DNA from: Exiguobacterium sp. TNDT2
GTDB taxonomy: Bacteria; Bacillota; Bacilli; Exiguobacteriales; Exiguobacteriaceae
DNA length: 64,000 nt
NCBI RefSeq assembly: GCF_003331145.1
Contig: NZ_QLVE01000002.1
Location: forward strand, 186,001 to 250,000
Reading direction: 5' to 3'
Shown piece after piece: positions 31,474 to 39,740 of the stretch (within the stretch, counting starts at the first letter, position 1; every line of letters begins with the position of its first letter). Under the pieces are notes generated by a model. The model was not told the origin of the DNA, searched no databases, and saw only the letters and a program-made list of their open reading frames with translations. The position numbers and the translations under genes were made by a program.

Positions 31474-33312
31474 ATGTTCATCGAGTTACAACATATTCAA
31501 AAACAATTTGGCGGCCACGCCGTCTTGACTGATGCCAATCTTCACGTAAACGCCGGCGAACGCATCGGGCTCGTCGGACGGAACGGGAGCGGCAAGACAA
31601 CGCTCTTGCGCCTCATCGTCGGTACCGAGTCCCCAGATGAAGGAACAATCTATCGAAAACAACGGCTGACGATCGGCTATTTGGCCCAGATTCCCGCCCA
31701 TCCCGGTAAGTCAGGTCGAGACGTGCTCTATACGGCGTTCGCCGAGTTAACGAGACTCGGTGACGAGATGCGACGACTCGAGGAACAGATGATTTCAAGT
31801 GACGACATCGACGCGCTGCTCGAGACGTACGGCGCCTTGCAGATGCGCTATGAAAGCGGTGGCGGGTATGCCATCGATTCGAAAGTGAGTGCGATGATCG
31901 ATGGATTACGCCTCACAAGTTTCATCGACCGCCCATTCGATACACTTAGCGGTGGCGAACAGACAAAAGTCGGGCTCGCCTTGGCATTGCTTCAAGAACC
32001 AGAACTGCTCATCTTAGATGAACCGACGAACCATCTCGATTTAGAAGCGATGACTTGGCTCGAGTCGTTCCTTCGTGACAGTCCGTCCACGCTTCTCCTC
32101 GTCTCGCACGACCGTGTGTTTCTCGATGCCGTCGCCACGCGCATCGTCGAATGTGAGGATGGGGAGTTGGCTAGTTTCGATGGGAACTATAGCGCATTCG
32201 TCGCCCAAAAAGAAAAACGGTTGCTCGATCAGTTCCACGCCTACACAGAGCAACAGAAGAAAATCAAGAAGATGAAGGAAACGATTCGACAGCTAAGACA
32301 GTGGGCGAACGAAGGCAATCCACCGAACGAGAAATTTTATCGGCGTGCCAAGTCGATGGAGAAAGCGCTCGCCCGTATCGAGACGATCAAAAAACCACGA
32401 CTCGAGGCCGTGCAACCGGACATCCAGTTCACAGCGAACGGGCGGACCGGACGCGATGTGTTCGAGGCGACCGACGTGACCGTCACTTACGACCGGACCG
32501 TCTTCGAACACGTCTCGTTCTACGCCGGTCATGGCGAGCGCATCGCCATCGTCGGTCCGAATGGGAGCGGCAAGTCGACCTTGTTGAAAGTATTGCTCGG
32601 TTACCTCGAACCGGCCTCGGGCACTGTGCGACGAGCAGAACGGGCCCAAATCGGATACTTGTCCCAATACATCGACTTCGATGACTCCCATCGGCTCATC
32701 GAGGCGTTCCGTGACCGCATCGCCGTCGATGAAGGAAAGGCCCGTCAACTGCTGGCCCAGTTCCTCTTCTATGGCGCGAGCGTCTTCAAACCGGTCAAAG
32801 ATTTGAGCGGTGGCGAGAAGATGCGCCTCATGCTCGCCATTCTTATGCACGAGGATATCAACGTGCTCGTGTTAGACGAACCGACGAACCATCTCGATAT
32901 CGAAGCGCGTGAGGCACTCGAAGACGCACTCGACCGCTTTACCGGAACGCTCGTCGCCGTCTCACACGACCGCTACTTCTTGAACAAGCTGTTCCCGGTC
33001 ACCTATTGGCTTGATGGGACAGCGGCACGTTTCCCGGGAAACGTGTCGTATGTGCTCGAGAAACGGCAACATGAAATGAACACAGAGGTCGCCGTTCCTA
33101 AACCGAAACTCGTGAAACCGAAGCAAGAAACGACTCGCGACACTTCAGTTGACGAAGCTCGCCTGACCGAGCTCGAAGCATCACATCAAGCCCTCCTGTA
33201 CCAAATGAATGAGACGAACGATTTAGAAGAATTAATGACGTTGCAGCAACAAGCCGATGCGCTCCAAGCAGACATCGACACGTTGTTGAACCAGTTGCTC
33301 GAATCGATGTAA
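31474..33312 (+). CDS. ABC-F family ATPase (ribosome-associated)
   Basis: A 612-residue soluble protein with two ATPase domains and no membrane part. Domain 1 has GRNGSGKTT, LSGGEQTKV and LILDEPTNHLD. Domain 2 has GPNGSGKST, LSGGEKMRL and LVLDEPTNHLD. Between them lies the charged interdomain linker around QQKKIKKMKETIRQLRQWA. A C-terminal coiled coil follows. ABC-F proteins act in the ribosomal E site, as housekeeping translation factors or antibiotic protectors. Length and C-terminal extension resemble Bacillus YdiF, but the attenuator favours an inducible resistance role. ATG at 31474 follows GAGGAGG. Confidence 0.88.
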   Translation: MFIELQHIQKQFGGHAVLTDANLHVNAGERIGLVGRNGSGKTTLLRLIVGTESPDEGTIYRKQRLTIGYLAQIPAHPGKSGRDVLYTAFAELTRLGDEMRRLEEQMISSDDIDALLETYGALQMRYESGGGYAIDSKVSAMIDGLRLTSFIDRPFDTLSGGEQTKVGLALALLQEPELLILDEPTNHLDLEAMTWLESFLRDSPSTLLLVSHDRVFLDAVATRIVECEDGELASFDGNYSAFVAQKEKRLLDQFHAYTEQQKKIKKMKETIRQLRQWANEGNPPNEKFYRRAKSMEKALARIETIKKPRLEAVQPDIQFTANGRTGRDVFEATDVTVTYDRTVFEHVSFYAGHGERIAIVGPNGSGKSTLLKVLLGYLEPASGTVRRAERAQIGYLSQYIDFDDSHRLIEAFRDRIAVDEGKARQLLAQFLFYGASVFKPVKDLSGGEKMRLMLAILMHEDINVLVLDEPTNHLDIEAREALEDALDRFTGTLVAVSHDRYFLNKLFPVTYWLDGTAARFPGNVSYVLEKRQHEMNTEVAVPKPKLVKPKQETTRDTSVDEARLTELEASHQALLYQMNETNDLEELMTLQQQADALQADIDTLLNQLLESM

Positions 33313-33313
33313 C

Positions 33314-33350
33314 CAAAAAAACGGCGTCCGCTTAGCGGCGCCGTTTTTGT
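33314..33350. terminator. Bidirectional terminator after the ABC-F gene
   Basis: AAAACGGCG pairs with CGCCGTTTTT, A-run before and T-run after. The stop codon of the convergent small gene lies within it. Confidence 0.8.
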
Positions 33351-33493
33351 TCGAACCAAGCTTGGACGAGAAAGCCCGTCACACCAAGCGCCATCAAAAA
33401 ATAGGGCACGATTCGCGGGACAGCTCCCGTTTCCCCCATCATCATGAGGATTAGGCCGCTCACGAACGTCCCGAGCCAGTATATTTTCGGCAT
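33332..33493 (-). CDS. Small membrane protein (53 residues)
   Basis: Two hydrophobic helices (YWLGTFVSGLILMMM and VPYFLMALGVTGFLVQAWF) and a basic tail EQKRRR. GAGGAG precedes the ATG at 33493. The longer frame upstream is not supported by a ribosome site. No family was recognised. Confidence 0.6.
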   Translation of the reverse strand: MPKIYWLGTFVSGLILMMMGETGAVPRIVPYFLMALGVTGFLVQAWFEQKRRR

Positions 33494-33587
33494 ATCGTCA
33501 CTCCTCTCTATTTTACCTTGTAATTTGTCAGAATTTTTCGTAAAATATTCTGAAATTCTTATCATTATATTGAAAGGAGATGCGCTC

Positions 33588-33920
33588 ATGCCAAAACGAA
33601 ACTGGGAGACGATTTTCCGAATCGCCCTCGTCGTCACGATCACGCTCGCCACTTTCCTCTACGTCCGCTATTCGACGGAGATCGAGGAACGCGAACGTGC
33701 CTTAGAGCAGCACCTTGCGACTCATTATAACATTTCGGCGGACACCTATTCGATTGACGGCACCCTTTCCTTAAGCGGTTATGTCTACGACTTGACGTTC
33801 GAAGACGAACCTGACGCCGCCTACACGTTTCAGGTCGAACAGGCCGCAGACGGCCATCGCGTGAAGTTCGAACAAGCGGATGGCAAACAGCCGGCCCGGG
33901 TCGCCACGTTCGCCCCATAA
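33588..33920 (+). CDS. Single-pass membrane protein with external domain
   Basis: A 110-residue protein: basic start MPKRNWE, one helix (IALVVTITLATFLYVRY) and a mainly beta-strand C-terminal part (SLSGYVYDLTFEDEPDAAYT). The arrangement resembles small DUF3139-like proteins, but the match is not certain. AAAGGAG lies seven bases before the ATG. A hairpin follows at once. It is divergent from the 53-residue membrane protein gene. Confidence 0.6.
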   Translation: MPKRNWETIFRIALVVTITLATFLYVRYSTEIEERERALEQHLATHYNISADTYSIDGTLSLSGYVYDLTFEDEPDAAYTFQVEQAADGHRVKFEQADGKQPARVATFAP

Positions 33921-33948
33921 GAAAAAGCGCCACGTCTGTGGCGCTTAA
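33921..33948 (-). terminator. Terminator, best oriented for the minus strand
   Basis: AAGCGCCAC pairs with GTGGCGCTT around GTCT. The run of five T lies on the minus strand, while the plus side has only two. It implies a leftward transcript coming out of the gene-poor stretch to its right. Confidence 0.65.
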
Positions 33949-33956
33949 CGGTGAGC

Positions 33957-34039
33957 TTTTCTAGTAGAGCGGACTTTCACCCGACCGAGAAAGTTCCCGG
34001 CCGACCGTCCCATGCAATCAATCGATACGTGCTAGAAAA
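33957..34039 (-). ncRNA. Possible structured RNA segment
   Basis: On the minus strand TTTTCTAG (34032-34039 side) and CTAGAAAA (33957-33964 side) can close a domain of about 67 bases. Inside it ACTTTC pairs with GAAAGT. The segment lies directly before the minus-strand terminator. It may be a 3' untranslated structure or a small RNA; no family was recognised. Confidence 0.3.
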
Positions 34040-34049
34040 TGGACGCGGT

Positions 34050-34379
34050 TCAGAACGTGATTTCGGAGCGTTCGTTCGTCTGAACATCAATCTGACCCTG
34101 CACAGAGACATTGCCTCCAAAACGGCCATGACTGCGTTTCGACGTAATAAGGTTGAAATCCATCTTGAACCTCATCATGCCCACCTGTTTTGAAACACCG
34201 AGCTTCCTAGACGTTTTGCCTCCCACATATCCTTTTTGTCTGCCCCTCACCTCTCGCGCGAGGTCAGGTGGACGACAGTTTGAGTCAGGAGATCACCTAG
34301 TCCGCCGGTCTTTCAACCAACCTGTCTCTCGTTTCACCGAGCCGGCCTCAGTCAAACAACGATTGAATCTTCGTTTCAT
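34050..34379 (-). pseudogene. Reading frame with one internal stop
   Basis: AAAGGGGG lies six bases before an ATG at 34379, which opens MKRRFNRCLTEAGSVKRE and stops at TGA 34293-34295. The same frame then stays open to 34050, ending in VSVQGQIDVQTNERSEITF, with a second possible start (ATG 34163, AGG six bases upstream). No homologue was recognised. It may be an inactivated small gene, two small peptides, or chance openness over a functional RNA. Confidence 0.3.
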
Positions 34380-34478
34380 CCGTTGCCCCCTTTCAGCCCG
34401 ACACGTTGAATGAGGACTACACTAATACATTAACCGTTTTACGTGTCATCGAATCCCTGTTCACCATTTCTCCAAAAT

Positions 34479-35333
34479 TTAGTCGTCGATATAATGGTCG
34501 AGCGCATAGGCGACGCCGTCTGCCTCGACATCCTTCGTGATATGGGTGCTGATGTCTTTCAATGGATCGACGGCGTTCCCCATCGCGATCCTCGTTTCCG
34601 CCACTTCGAACATCGAGATGTCGTTCAAATTATCCCCAATGGCCACGACGTCTGCCTGTGGAATTCCGTGATGTTCCGCCAACTGCGTCAACGCCATCCC
34701 TTTGCTCGCGTTCGGATGGCCGATCTCAATTTTCGTCCACCCTGCCGTCGTGATCAAAATGTCGGTCCGGGGCTCATATAGCTTCCGGAGCTCGTGCAGT
34801 TTTCGTCGGTCGAACGAATAGACGAAGACTTTGTACACTTCATCGGCCTCGAAGTCGATCTCCTCGATCGCGTCAACATATGTCAGCCCGAACTGCTCGT
34901 TTTGAATTTCAATCTCCCGCTCGCCCCATTCTCGTGTGAACGATTGGTCGTGTGGCAACACCTCATCCAACTCGCCCTTCAGTAAATCGGTACCCGAACG
35001 GAGTACTTTCACCCCGGCATTCGTATAAAATTCAACGTATGCCCCGTGTTCGTGGGCCACGTCCCACAACTCTTGCACGACGTCTTTCGGGAGCGCGTGA
35101 TAATAGATGCGCTCATTCTCATAGAAGGCGATCGCCCCGTTCCCGGACAAGATCGGACAAGTCAATCCGCTCCGGCTCAGCAACTCTTCAATATCGTGAA
35201 TCGATCGACCCGAAGAGATGGCGACCAAATCTCCCTCGGCTTGGCGACGCCGAATCGCGGCTTGGTTCGTTTCTGTGATGACACCCGTTCGAGACAATAA
35301 CGTTCCGTCTAAATCGATGGCAATCAGTTTCAT
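34479..35333 (-). CDS. Cof-type HAD phosphatase
   Basis: A 284-residue HAD-IIB hydrolase. Motif I is IAIDLDGTLL at the N-terminus, motif II AISSGRSIHDIEELL, then NGAIAFYENERI, the lysine motif (ASKGMAL) and motif IV AIGDNLNDISMFEVA. Members dephosphorylate sugar phosphates or flavin-type substrates; the specific one is unknown. The ATG at 35333 follows GGAGAAGAGGAC. It is divergent from the kynurenine operon. Confidence 0.88.
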   Translation of the reverse strand: MKLIAIDLDGTLLSRTGVITETNQAAIRRRQAEGDLVAISSGRSIHDIEELLSRSGLTCPILSGNGAIAFYENERIYYHALPKDVVQELWDVAHEHGAYVEFYTNAGVKVLRSGTDLLKGELDEVLPHDQSFTREWGEREIEIQNEQFGLTYVDAIEEIDFEADEVYKVFVYSFDRRKLHELRKLYEPRTDILITTAGWTKIEIGHPNASKGMALTQLAEHHGIPQADVVAIGDNLNDISMFEVAETRIAMGNAVDPLKDISTHITKDVEADGVAYALDHYIDD

Positions 35334-35458
35334 GTCCTCTTCTCCTTTCATTCGGGTCTTATAACCCAATTCCCTCAGATTGACTCTCTCCATTTCATCA
35401 TCACATATACAGGCGCGAGAAGCACGTGCGAACCATGCCCGAACTGCGGTCATTCGTG

Positions 35459-35502
35459 TTGACACACCTTGCCCTGATTGCTACGCTTTTGTCAGCATGA
35501 CA
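35459..35502 (+). promoter_or_regulatory. kyn operon promoter and putative operator
   Basis: TTGACA (35459-35464) and TACGCT (35482-35487) are 17 bases apart. The inverted repeat TGTCA-GCA-TGACA (35490-35502) covers the expected transcription start and would suit a repressor. No regulator gene is adjacent. Confidence 0.6.
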
Positions 35503-35525
35503 CGCAAGTCAAAGGGGGAAATGAT

Positions 35526-36803
35526 ATGGCTCAAGATTTCACACGGGCGTACGCGGAAACACGCGACGTCAGCGACTCGCTCGCACCTTACCGGGGAGAA
35601 TTTTATTTGCCGACAGACGGGATTTATATGGACGGGAACTCGCTCGGCCTGTTATCGAAACGGGCCGAGCAGACGCTCCTCGAATCGCTGAACGATTGGA
35701 AAGAGCTTGGAATCGATGGTTGGATGTCGGGACGCCATCCATGGTTCAATTTGTCAGAACAATTAGCCGCACTTAACGCGCCACTCATCGGGGCAAGAGC
35801 CGAGGAAGTGATGGTCACCGGGTCGACGACGGTCAACTTGCACCAACTCGTCGCCTCATTTTTTAAACCGGAAGGCAAGCGGACGAAGATTTTAGCCGAC
35901 ACACTCACCTTCCCATCTGATATTTACGCTTTGAAGAGTCAACTCGAGCTCCGCGGACTCGACCCGGCCGAACATTTGGTCCAAGTCTCGAGCCCGGACG
36001 GACGCTACTTGAAAGAAGAAGACATCATCGCAGCGATGACAGACGACATCGCCCTGATCGTCTTGCCGACCGTCCTCTATCGCAGCGGACAGATCCTCGA
36101 TATGGCCCGTCTCGCCAAGGCGGCACACGAACGGGATATCTTGATCGGCTTTGACGCCTGCCATTCGGTCGGCGCCATCCCACACGCATTCCACGACTGG
36201 GGTGTCGACTTCGCCTACTGGTGCAACTATAAGCATTTGAATGGCGGACCTGGCAGCGTCGGCGGTCTATTCGTTCACGAGCGTCACTTTGGGACAACGC
36301 CTGGCCTTGCCGGTTGGTTCGGTTCACGCAAAGATAAACAGTTCGACATGGATCATACGATGACGCCGGCCGATGACGCCGGTGCGTTCCAAATCGGGAC
36401 GCCGCACGTTTTGAGCCTGGCCCCGCAACTTGGTGCCCTCGAGATGTTCAACGAGATCGGGATGGACGCCGTCCGCGAGAAATCGCTCGCTTTGACGACG
36501 TATATGACCGCACTGATTGACGAAGTGCTCGCACCATATGACTTCGTCATCGGCAGCCCGCGCAACGAGACACAGCGTGGTGCCCATTTGAGTCTCGAAC
36601 ACCCGGAGGCGGCCCGCATCTGTAAAGCGCTCAAACAGCATCGCGTCATTCCGGACTTCCGGGCCCCAAACATCATCCGACTCGCACCGGTCGCGCTCTA
36701 CAACACGTTCACCGATGTGTATGATGTCGTGATGACGTTACAGACGATTATGGAAAACAAAGAATACGAGGCGTTCGAGAACGTCCGCGAAGTCGTGGCC
36801 TAA
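35526..36803 (+). CDS. kynU: Kynureninase
   Basis: PLP enzyme cleaving kynurenine to anthranilate and alanine. The 425 residues contain [40 protein letters not shown] with the PLP-ring aspartate, and the cofactor lysine in [15 protein letters not shown] at 35526 follows AAAGGGGG. It is first of three genes that together turn tryptophan into anthranilate. No kynurenine monooxygenase is present. Confidence 0.95.
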   Translation: MAQDFTRAYAETRDVSDSLAPYRGEFYLPTDGIYMDGNSLGLLSKRAEQTLLESLNDWKELGIDGWMSGRHPWFNLSEQLAALNAPLIGARAEEVMVTGSTTVNLHQLVASFFKPEGKRTKILADTLTFPSDIYALKSQLELRGLDPAEHLVQVSSPDGRYLKEEDIIAAMTDDIALIVLPTVLYRSGQILDMARLAKAAHERDILIGFDACHSVGAIPHAFHDWGVDFAYWCNYKHLNGGPGSVGGLFVHERHFGTTPGLAGWFGSRKDKQFDMDHTMTPADDAGAFQIGTPHVLSLAPQLGALEMFNEIGMDAVREKSLALTTYMTALIDEVLAPYDFVIGSPRNETQRGAHLSLEHPEAARICKALKQHRVIPDFRAPNIIRLAPVALYNTFTDVYDVVMTLQTIMENKEYEAFENVREVVA

Positions 36804-36814
36804 GGAGAAACAAT

Positions 36815-37654
36815 ATGAGTGAACGGATTGAACACAAAGTCGAGCAATCGATTCAGACAGACTTTTCAAAAGACATGTCGTATGGGGATTATTTGCAGCT
36901 CGACCCGATTTTATCGAGTCAACACCGCTTATCAGACCATCATGACGAGATGCTGTTCATCATCATCCATCAGACGAGTGAGCTGTGGATGAAACTGATT
37001 TTGCACGAACTGACGGCGTCCGTGACCGCCATCGAGACGGGAGAGCTCGAGCGTTCGTTCAAGATGCTCGCCCGTGTCTCGAAGATTCAACAACAGCTCA
37101 TCCAGTCGTGGAGCGTCCTCGCGACATTGACCCCGGCTGAGTATTTGGAGTTCCGCGACAAACTCGGTTCATCTTCTGGCTTCCAATCGTACCAGAACCG
37201 TCAAATCGAGTTCGCCCTCGGCTTTAAGAACGCGCGCACGCTCAGTGTGTACGCCCATGATGAGAAGCTATATCCGCTTCTCGAAACGTCGCTTCAGGCT
37301 CCGAGCATCTATGACATGACCGTCCGCGAAATGCACCGCCGTGGTCTTGCCATCGATGACGCCGTGCTCAACCGCGACGTCACGAAAGACTGGGAATGGA
37401 ACGAGAGCGTCGAAGCGGCTTGGGCCGAGGTGTACCGAGATGTGGACACGTATTGGGACTTGTATGAGCTCGGTGAGAAATTGCTCGATATCGGCAGCCA
37501 ACAGCAGACGTGGCGCTTCAACCATATGAGCACGGTCGAGCGGATTATCGGTCAAAAGATGGGAACTGGCGGCTCGTCAGGCGTCAACTATTTGCGCCGC
37601 GTCCTCGACCACCGTTTCTTCCCTGAACTTTGGACCGTCCGGACAAAACTGTGA
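36815..37654 (+). CDS. kynA: Tryptophan 2,3-dioxygenase
   Basis: Heme enzyme opening the indole ring of tryptophan to give N-formylkynurenine. The 279 residues match the bacterial family, with [33 protein letters not shown] with the substrate-site histidine and arginine region, [14 protein letters not shown] and the C-terminal [14 protein letters not shown]. The heme-ligand histidine is probably in the [14 protein letters not shown] helix. It follows kynU by 11 bases. Confidence 0.95.
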   Translation: MSERIEHKVEQSIQTDFSKDMSYGDYLQLDPILSSQHRLSDHHDEMLFIIIHQTSELWMKLILHELTASVTAIETGELERSFKMLARVSKIQQQLIQSWSVLATLTPAEYLEFRDKLGSSSGFQSYQNRQIEFALGFKNARTLSVYAHDEKLYPLLETSLQAPSIYDMTVREMHRRGLAIDDAVLNRDVTKDWEWNESVEAAWAEVYRDVDTYWDLYELGEKLLDIGSQQQTWRFNHMSTVERIIGQKMGTGGSSGVNYLRRVLDHRFFPELWTVRTKL

Positions 37655-37668
37655 GGAGGACGAACACG

Positions 37669-38292
37669 ATGACATGGATTGATGTTTCGCAACCACTTGA
37701 AGATACGATCACGACATGGCCAGGCGACACGGCGTTCCGTTACGAGATCGCTTGGCCGATGGCCGACAGCGGTTCGGTCAACGTCGGGAAAGTGACGATG
37801 AGCCTGCATACCGGCACGCACATCGATGCCCCGTTCCATTTCGACGACGCCGGACCGCGCGTCATCGACCTTGATCCCGGTCTCTATATCGGCCCGGCCC
37901 GGGTCATCCATCTCCCCGGCCGCGAAAAAATCGAGGCGACGGACTTGGACGGTTTTGACTTGACCGGCGTCGAACGGTTGATTTTAAAGACGGACGGCTG
38001 GCCGAATAAACGAACGTTTCCGAGCCATATCCCTGAACTCACGTCTTCACTTGCCGACCGTCTCGGCGAACTTGGGATTTACTTGATCGGTCTCGATTTG
38101 CCGTCGGTCGACGCGATCGACAGTAAAGAGATGGCGGCGCATCATGCGCTCGCCCGGAACGGGGTCCACATTCTCGAAGGACTCGTCCTCGACCATATCG
38201 CCCCTGGTGATTACGAATTGAATGCCGTACCGCTCCCGATCGTCAAAGCCGACGGCAGTCCGGTGCGCGCGCTTCTACGTTCATTAGACTGA
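37669..38292 (+). CDS. kynB: Kynurenine formamidase
   Basis: Metal-dependent cyclase-family hydrolase that removes formate from N-formylkynurenine. The 207 residues carry the HxGTHxDxPxH signature as HTGTHIDAPFHF near residue 50 and the later HHALARNGVHILEGL. GAGGAGG lies before the ATG at 37669, after the kynA stop. With kynA and kynU the pathway from tryptophan to anthranilate is complete in order of operon rather than reaction. Confidence 0.94.
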   Translation: MTWIDVSQPLEDTITTWPGDTAFRYEIAWPMADSGSVNVGKVTMSLHTGTHIDAPFHFDDAGPRVIDLDPGLYIGPARVIHLPGREKIEATDLDGFDLTGVERLILKTDGWPNKRTFPSHIPELTSSLADRLGELGIYLIGLDLPSVDAIDSKEMAAHHALARNGVHILEGLVLDHIAPGDYELNAVPLPIVKADGSPVRALLRSLD

Positions 38293-38294
38293 GC

Positions 38295-38336
38295 AAAAGC
38301 ATCTACTCTTCATTGGGTAGATGTTTTATTTTTTCA
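38295..38336 (+). terminator. Terminator of the kyn operon
   Basis: CATCTAC pairs with GTAGATG, extended by A/T pairs, followed by TTTTATTTTTT. Confidence 0.8.
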
Positions 38337-38416
38337 AGCATATTGTAAATCAGGCATGAGTTTGGACTCACACGGGAACAGGAGATGTATGTGTCACGCT
38401 CGAAAGGAGTTAACTT

Positions 38417-39403
38417 ATGAGTCTTATTTCCTTCGTCCTCCCGGCTTACAATGAAGAGGCGAACATTCCGCTCATCTTTCAGGCCATCCGTGAACAATTT
38501 GTCAATAGCACCTATCAATACGAGATTTTGTTTGTCGATGATGCCAGCACCGATCGCACGCTCGAGACGATCAAATGTTTAGCGGTTCGCCACCCTGAAG
38601 TCCGTTATATCTCATTCTCACGAAATTTTGGGAAAGAGGCGGCCATTTTAGCTGGTCTGCAACATGTGACCGGAGATGCGATGATTTTGATGGACACCGA
38701 TTTGCAACATCCGACGGCGCTCATTCCAAAACTGATAGCCGGTTACGAAGAAGGATACGATCAAGTCATTGCCAAGCGGGATCGTACAGGCGAAAGCAGA
38801 ATCCGAAAATTGGCGGCTCAGACGTATTACCAGTTGGTCAATAAAATCGTTGATGTCGAACTTGAAGACGGTGTCGGTGACTTCCGGTTACTGAGCCGGG
38901 ATGCCATCGACGCGATTCTTCGAATGAACGAAAATCAGCGCTTCTCAAAAGGATTGTTCTCTTGGATCGGCATGGGTCAAAAGACCATCACTTATCAAAA
39001 CGTTCTGCGTCAAAACGGTGAGACGAAATGGTCATTCACTCAACTGTTCAACTATGGAATCGACGGTTTAATTTCCTTTAACTCGAAGCCGCTCCGCTTC
39101 TGTTTTTACACAGGGGTGTCGATTTTGATGTTGTCGATGCTTTATATCTTGTTCACTTTGTTCGGCATTGTCCAAGATGGTGTGGAGACGCCGGGGTATT
39201 TCACACTAATTTCGGCGATTCTGTTGCTTGGCGGGATTCAACTCGTCAGTCTCGGGATTATCGGTGAATATGTCGGCCGAATCTACTTCGAGACAAAACA
39301 ACGTCCCGCCTATTTGATTCAAGAGACTAATGTGCAAAGGAAGAGTGTGAATGAACAAAAGAAAGGCAGAGTTTATAAGATTCATCGTCATCGGGGGAAT
39401 TAA
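38417..39403 (+). CDS. GT2 polyprenyl-phosphate glycosyltransferase, CsbB-like
   Basis: A 328-residue family 2 glycosyltransferase expected to load a sugar, GlcNAc in Bacillus CsbB, onto undecaprenyl phosphate. The catalytic domain has FVLPAYNEEANIPL, LFVDDASTDRT and the DxD-type LMDTDLQHPTAL, and the dolichyl-phosphate-mannose-synthase-like GDFRLLSRDAI. Two C-terminal helices follow (FCFYTGVSILMLSMLYILF and FTLISAILLLGGIQLV). AAAGGAG precedes the ATG. The next two genes encode a flippase-like and a YfhO-type protein, the classical triad. Confidence 0.88.
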   Translation: MSLISFVLPAYNEEANIPLIFQAIREQFVNSTYQYEILFVDDASTDRTLETIKCLAVRHPEVRYISFSRNFGKEAAILAGLQHVTGDAMILMDTDLQHPTALIPKLIAGYEEGYDQVIAKRDRTGESRIRKLAAQTYYQLVNKIVDVELEDGVGDFRLLSRDAIDAILRMNENQRFSKGLFSWIGMGQKTITYQNVLRQNGETKWSFTQLFNYGIDGLISFNSKPLRFCFYTGVSILMLSMLYILFTLFGIVQDGVETPGYFTLISAILLLGGIQLVSLGIIGEYVGRIYFETKQRPAYLIQETNVQRKSVNEQKKGRVYKIHRHRGN

Positions 39404-39740
39404 CACCCTTAATTATTATGCGATTTACATGGTCGTTCATCACTTATGGAAAGTCAGTTATGGGGTCTCTCATGTGGTGGCGTTCACGCTCAGCATGGTC
39501 GCCTCTTTCTTTTTGAACAGCTATTTCACGTTCCACGTCAAACCGACATGGCGCAAGTTTTTCCAGTTCCCGCTGACACAAGTCGTCAACTTCACGGTCA
39601 CGACCATCTGTATTTACCTGCTTGTCGAACAGTTTGGCATGTCGACTTCGCTTGCTCCGCTGTTCGCCATCTTTATCGCCGTTCCGGCGACGTTTATCGT
39701 CACGAGTAAAATCTTGAAACAGGGACATTCCGCCGTATGA
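39351..39740 (+). CDS. GtrA/GtcA family membrane protein
   Basis: A 129-residue protein with four helices of the GtrA type (FIRFIVIGGINTLNYYAIY; MVASFFLNSYFTFHV; VNFTVTTICIYLLVE; LFAIFIAVPATFIVTSKIL). GtrA proteins are thought to move the lipid-linked sugar across the membrane. Its start lies 53 bases inside the glycosyltransferase gene, preceded by AAAGGA, and its stop overlaps the yfhO start by four bases. Confidence 0.87.
   Translation: MNKRKAEFIRFIVIGGINTLNYYAIYMVVHHLWKVSYGVSHVVAFTLSMVASFFLNSYFTFHVKPTWRKFFQFPLTQVVNFTVTTICIYLLVEQFGMSTSLAPLFAIFIAVPATFIVTSKILKQGHSAV

Larger units (their letters stand above)
33949..34478. other. 530-base stretch without a confirmed gene
   Basis: The stretch contains a degenerate minus-strand reading frame (34050-34379) and a structured segment closed by an 8-bp inverted repeat (33957-34039). 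A minus-strand terminator adjoins it on the left. Nothing in it was recognised as a known RNA or protein family. It is somewhat richer in A and T than the flanks. Confidence 0.5.

Noticed and set aside
33949-34478. Group II intron fragment or RNase P-like RNA
   Set aside because: A GAAAGTCC stretch looked suggestive, but neither the domain 5 hairpin of introns nor the conserved RNase P core could be found.
38340-38416. Sigma-B promoter before the CsbB-like gene
   Set aside because: GTTTGG and GGGAAC are present but only eight bases apart, too close for sigma-B recognition.
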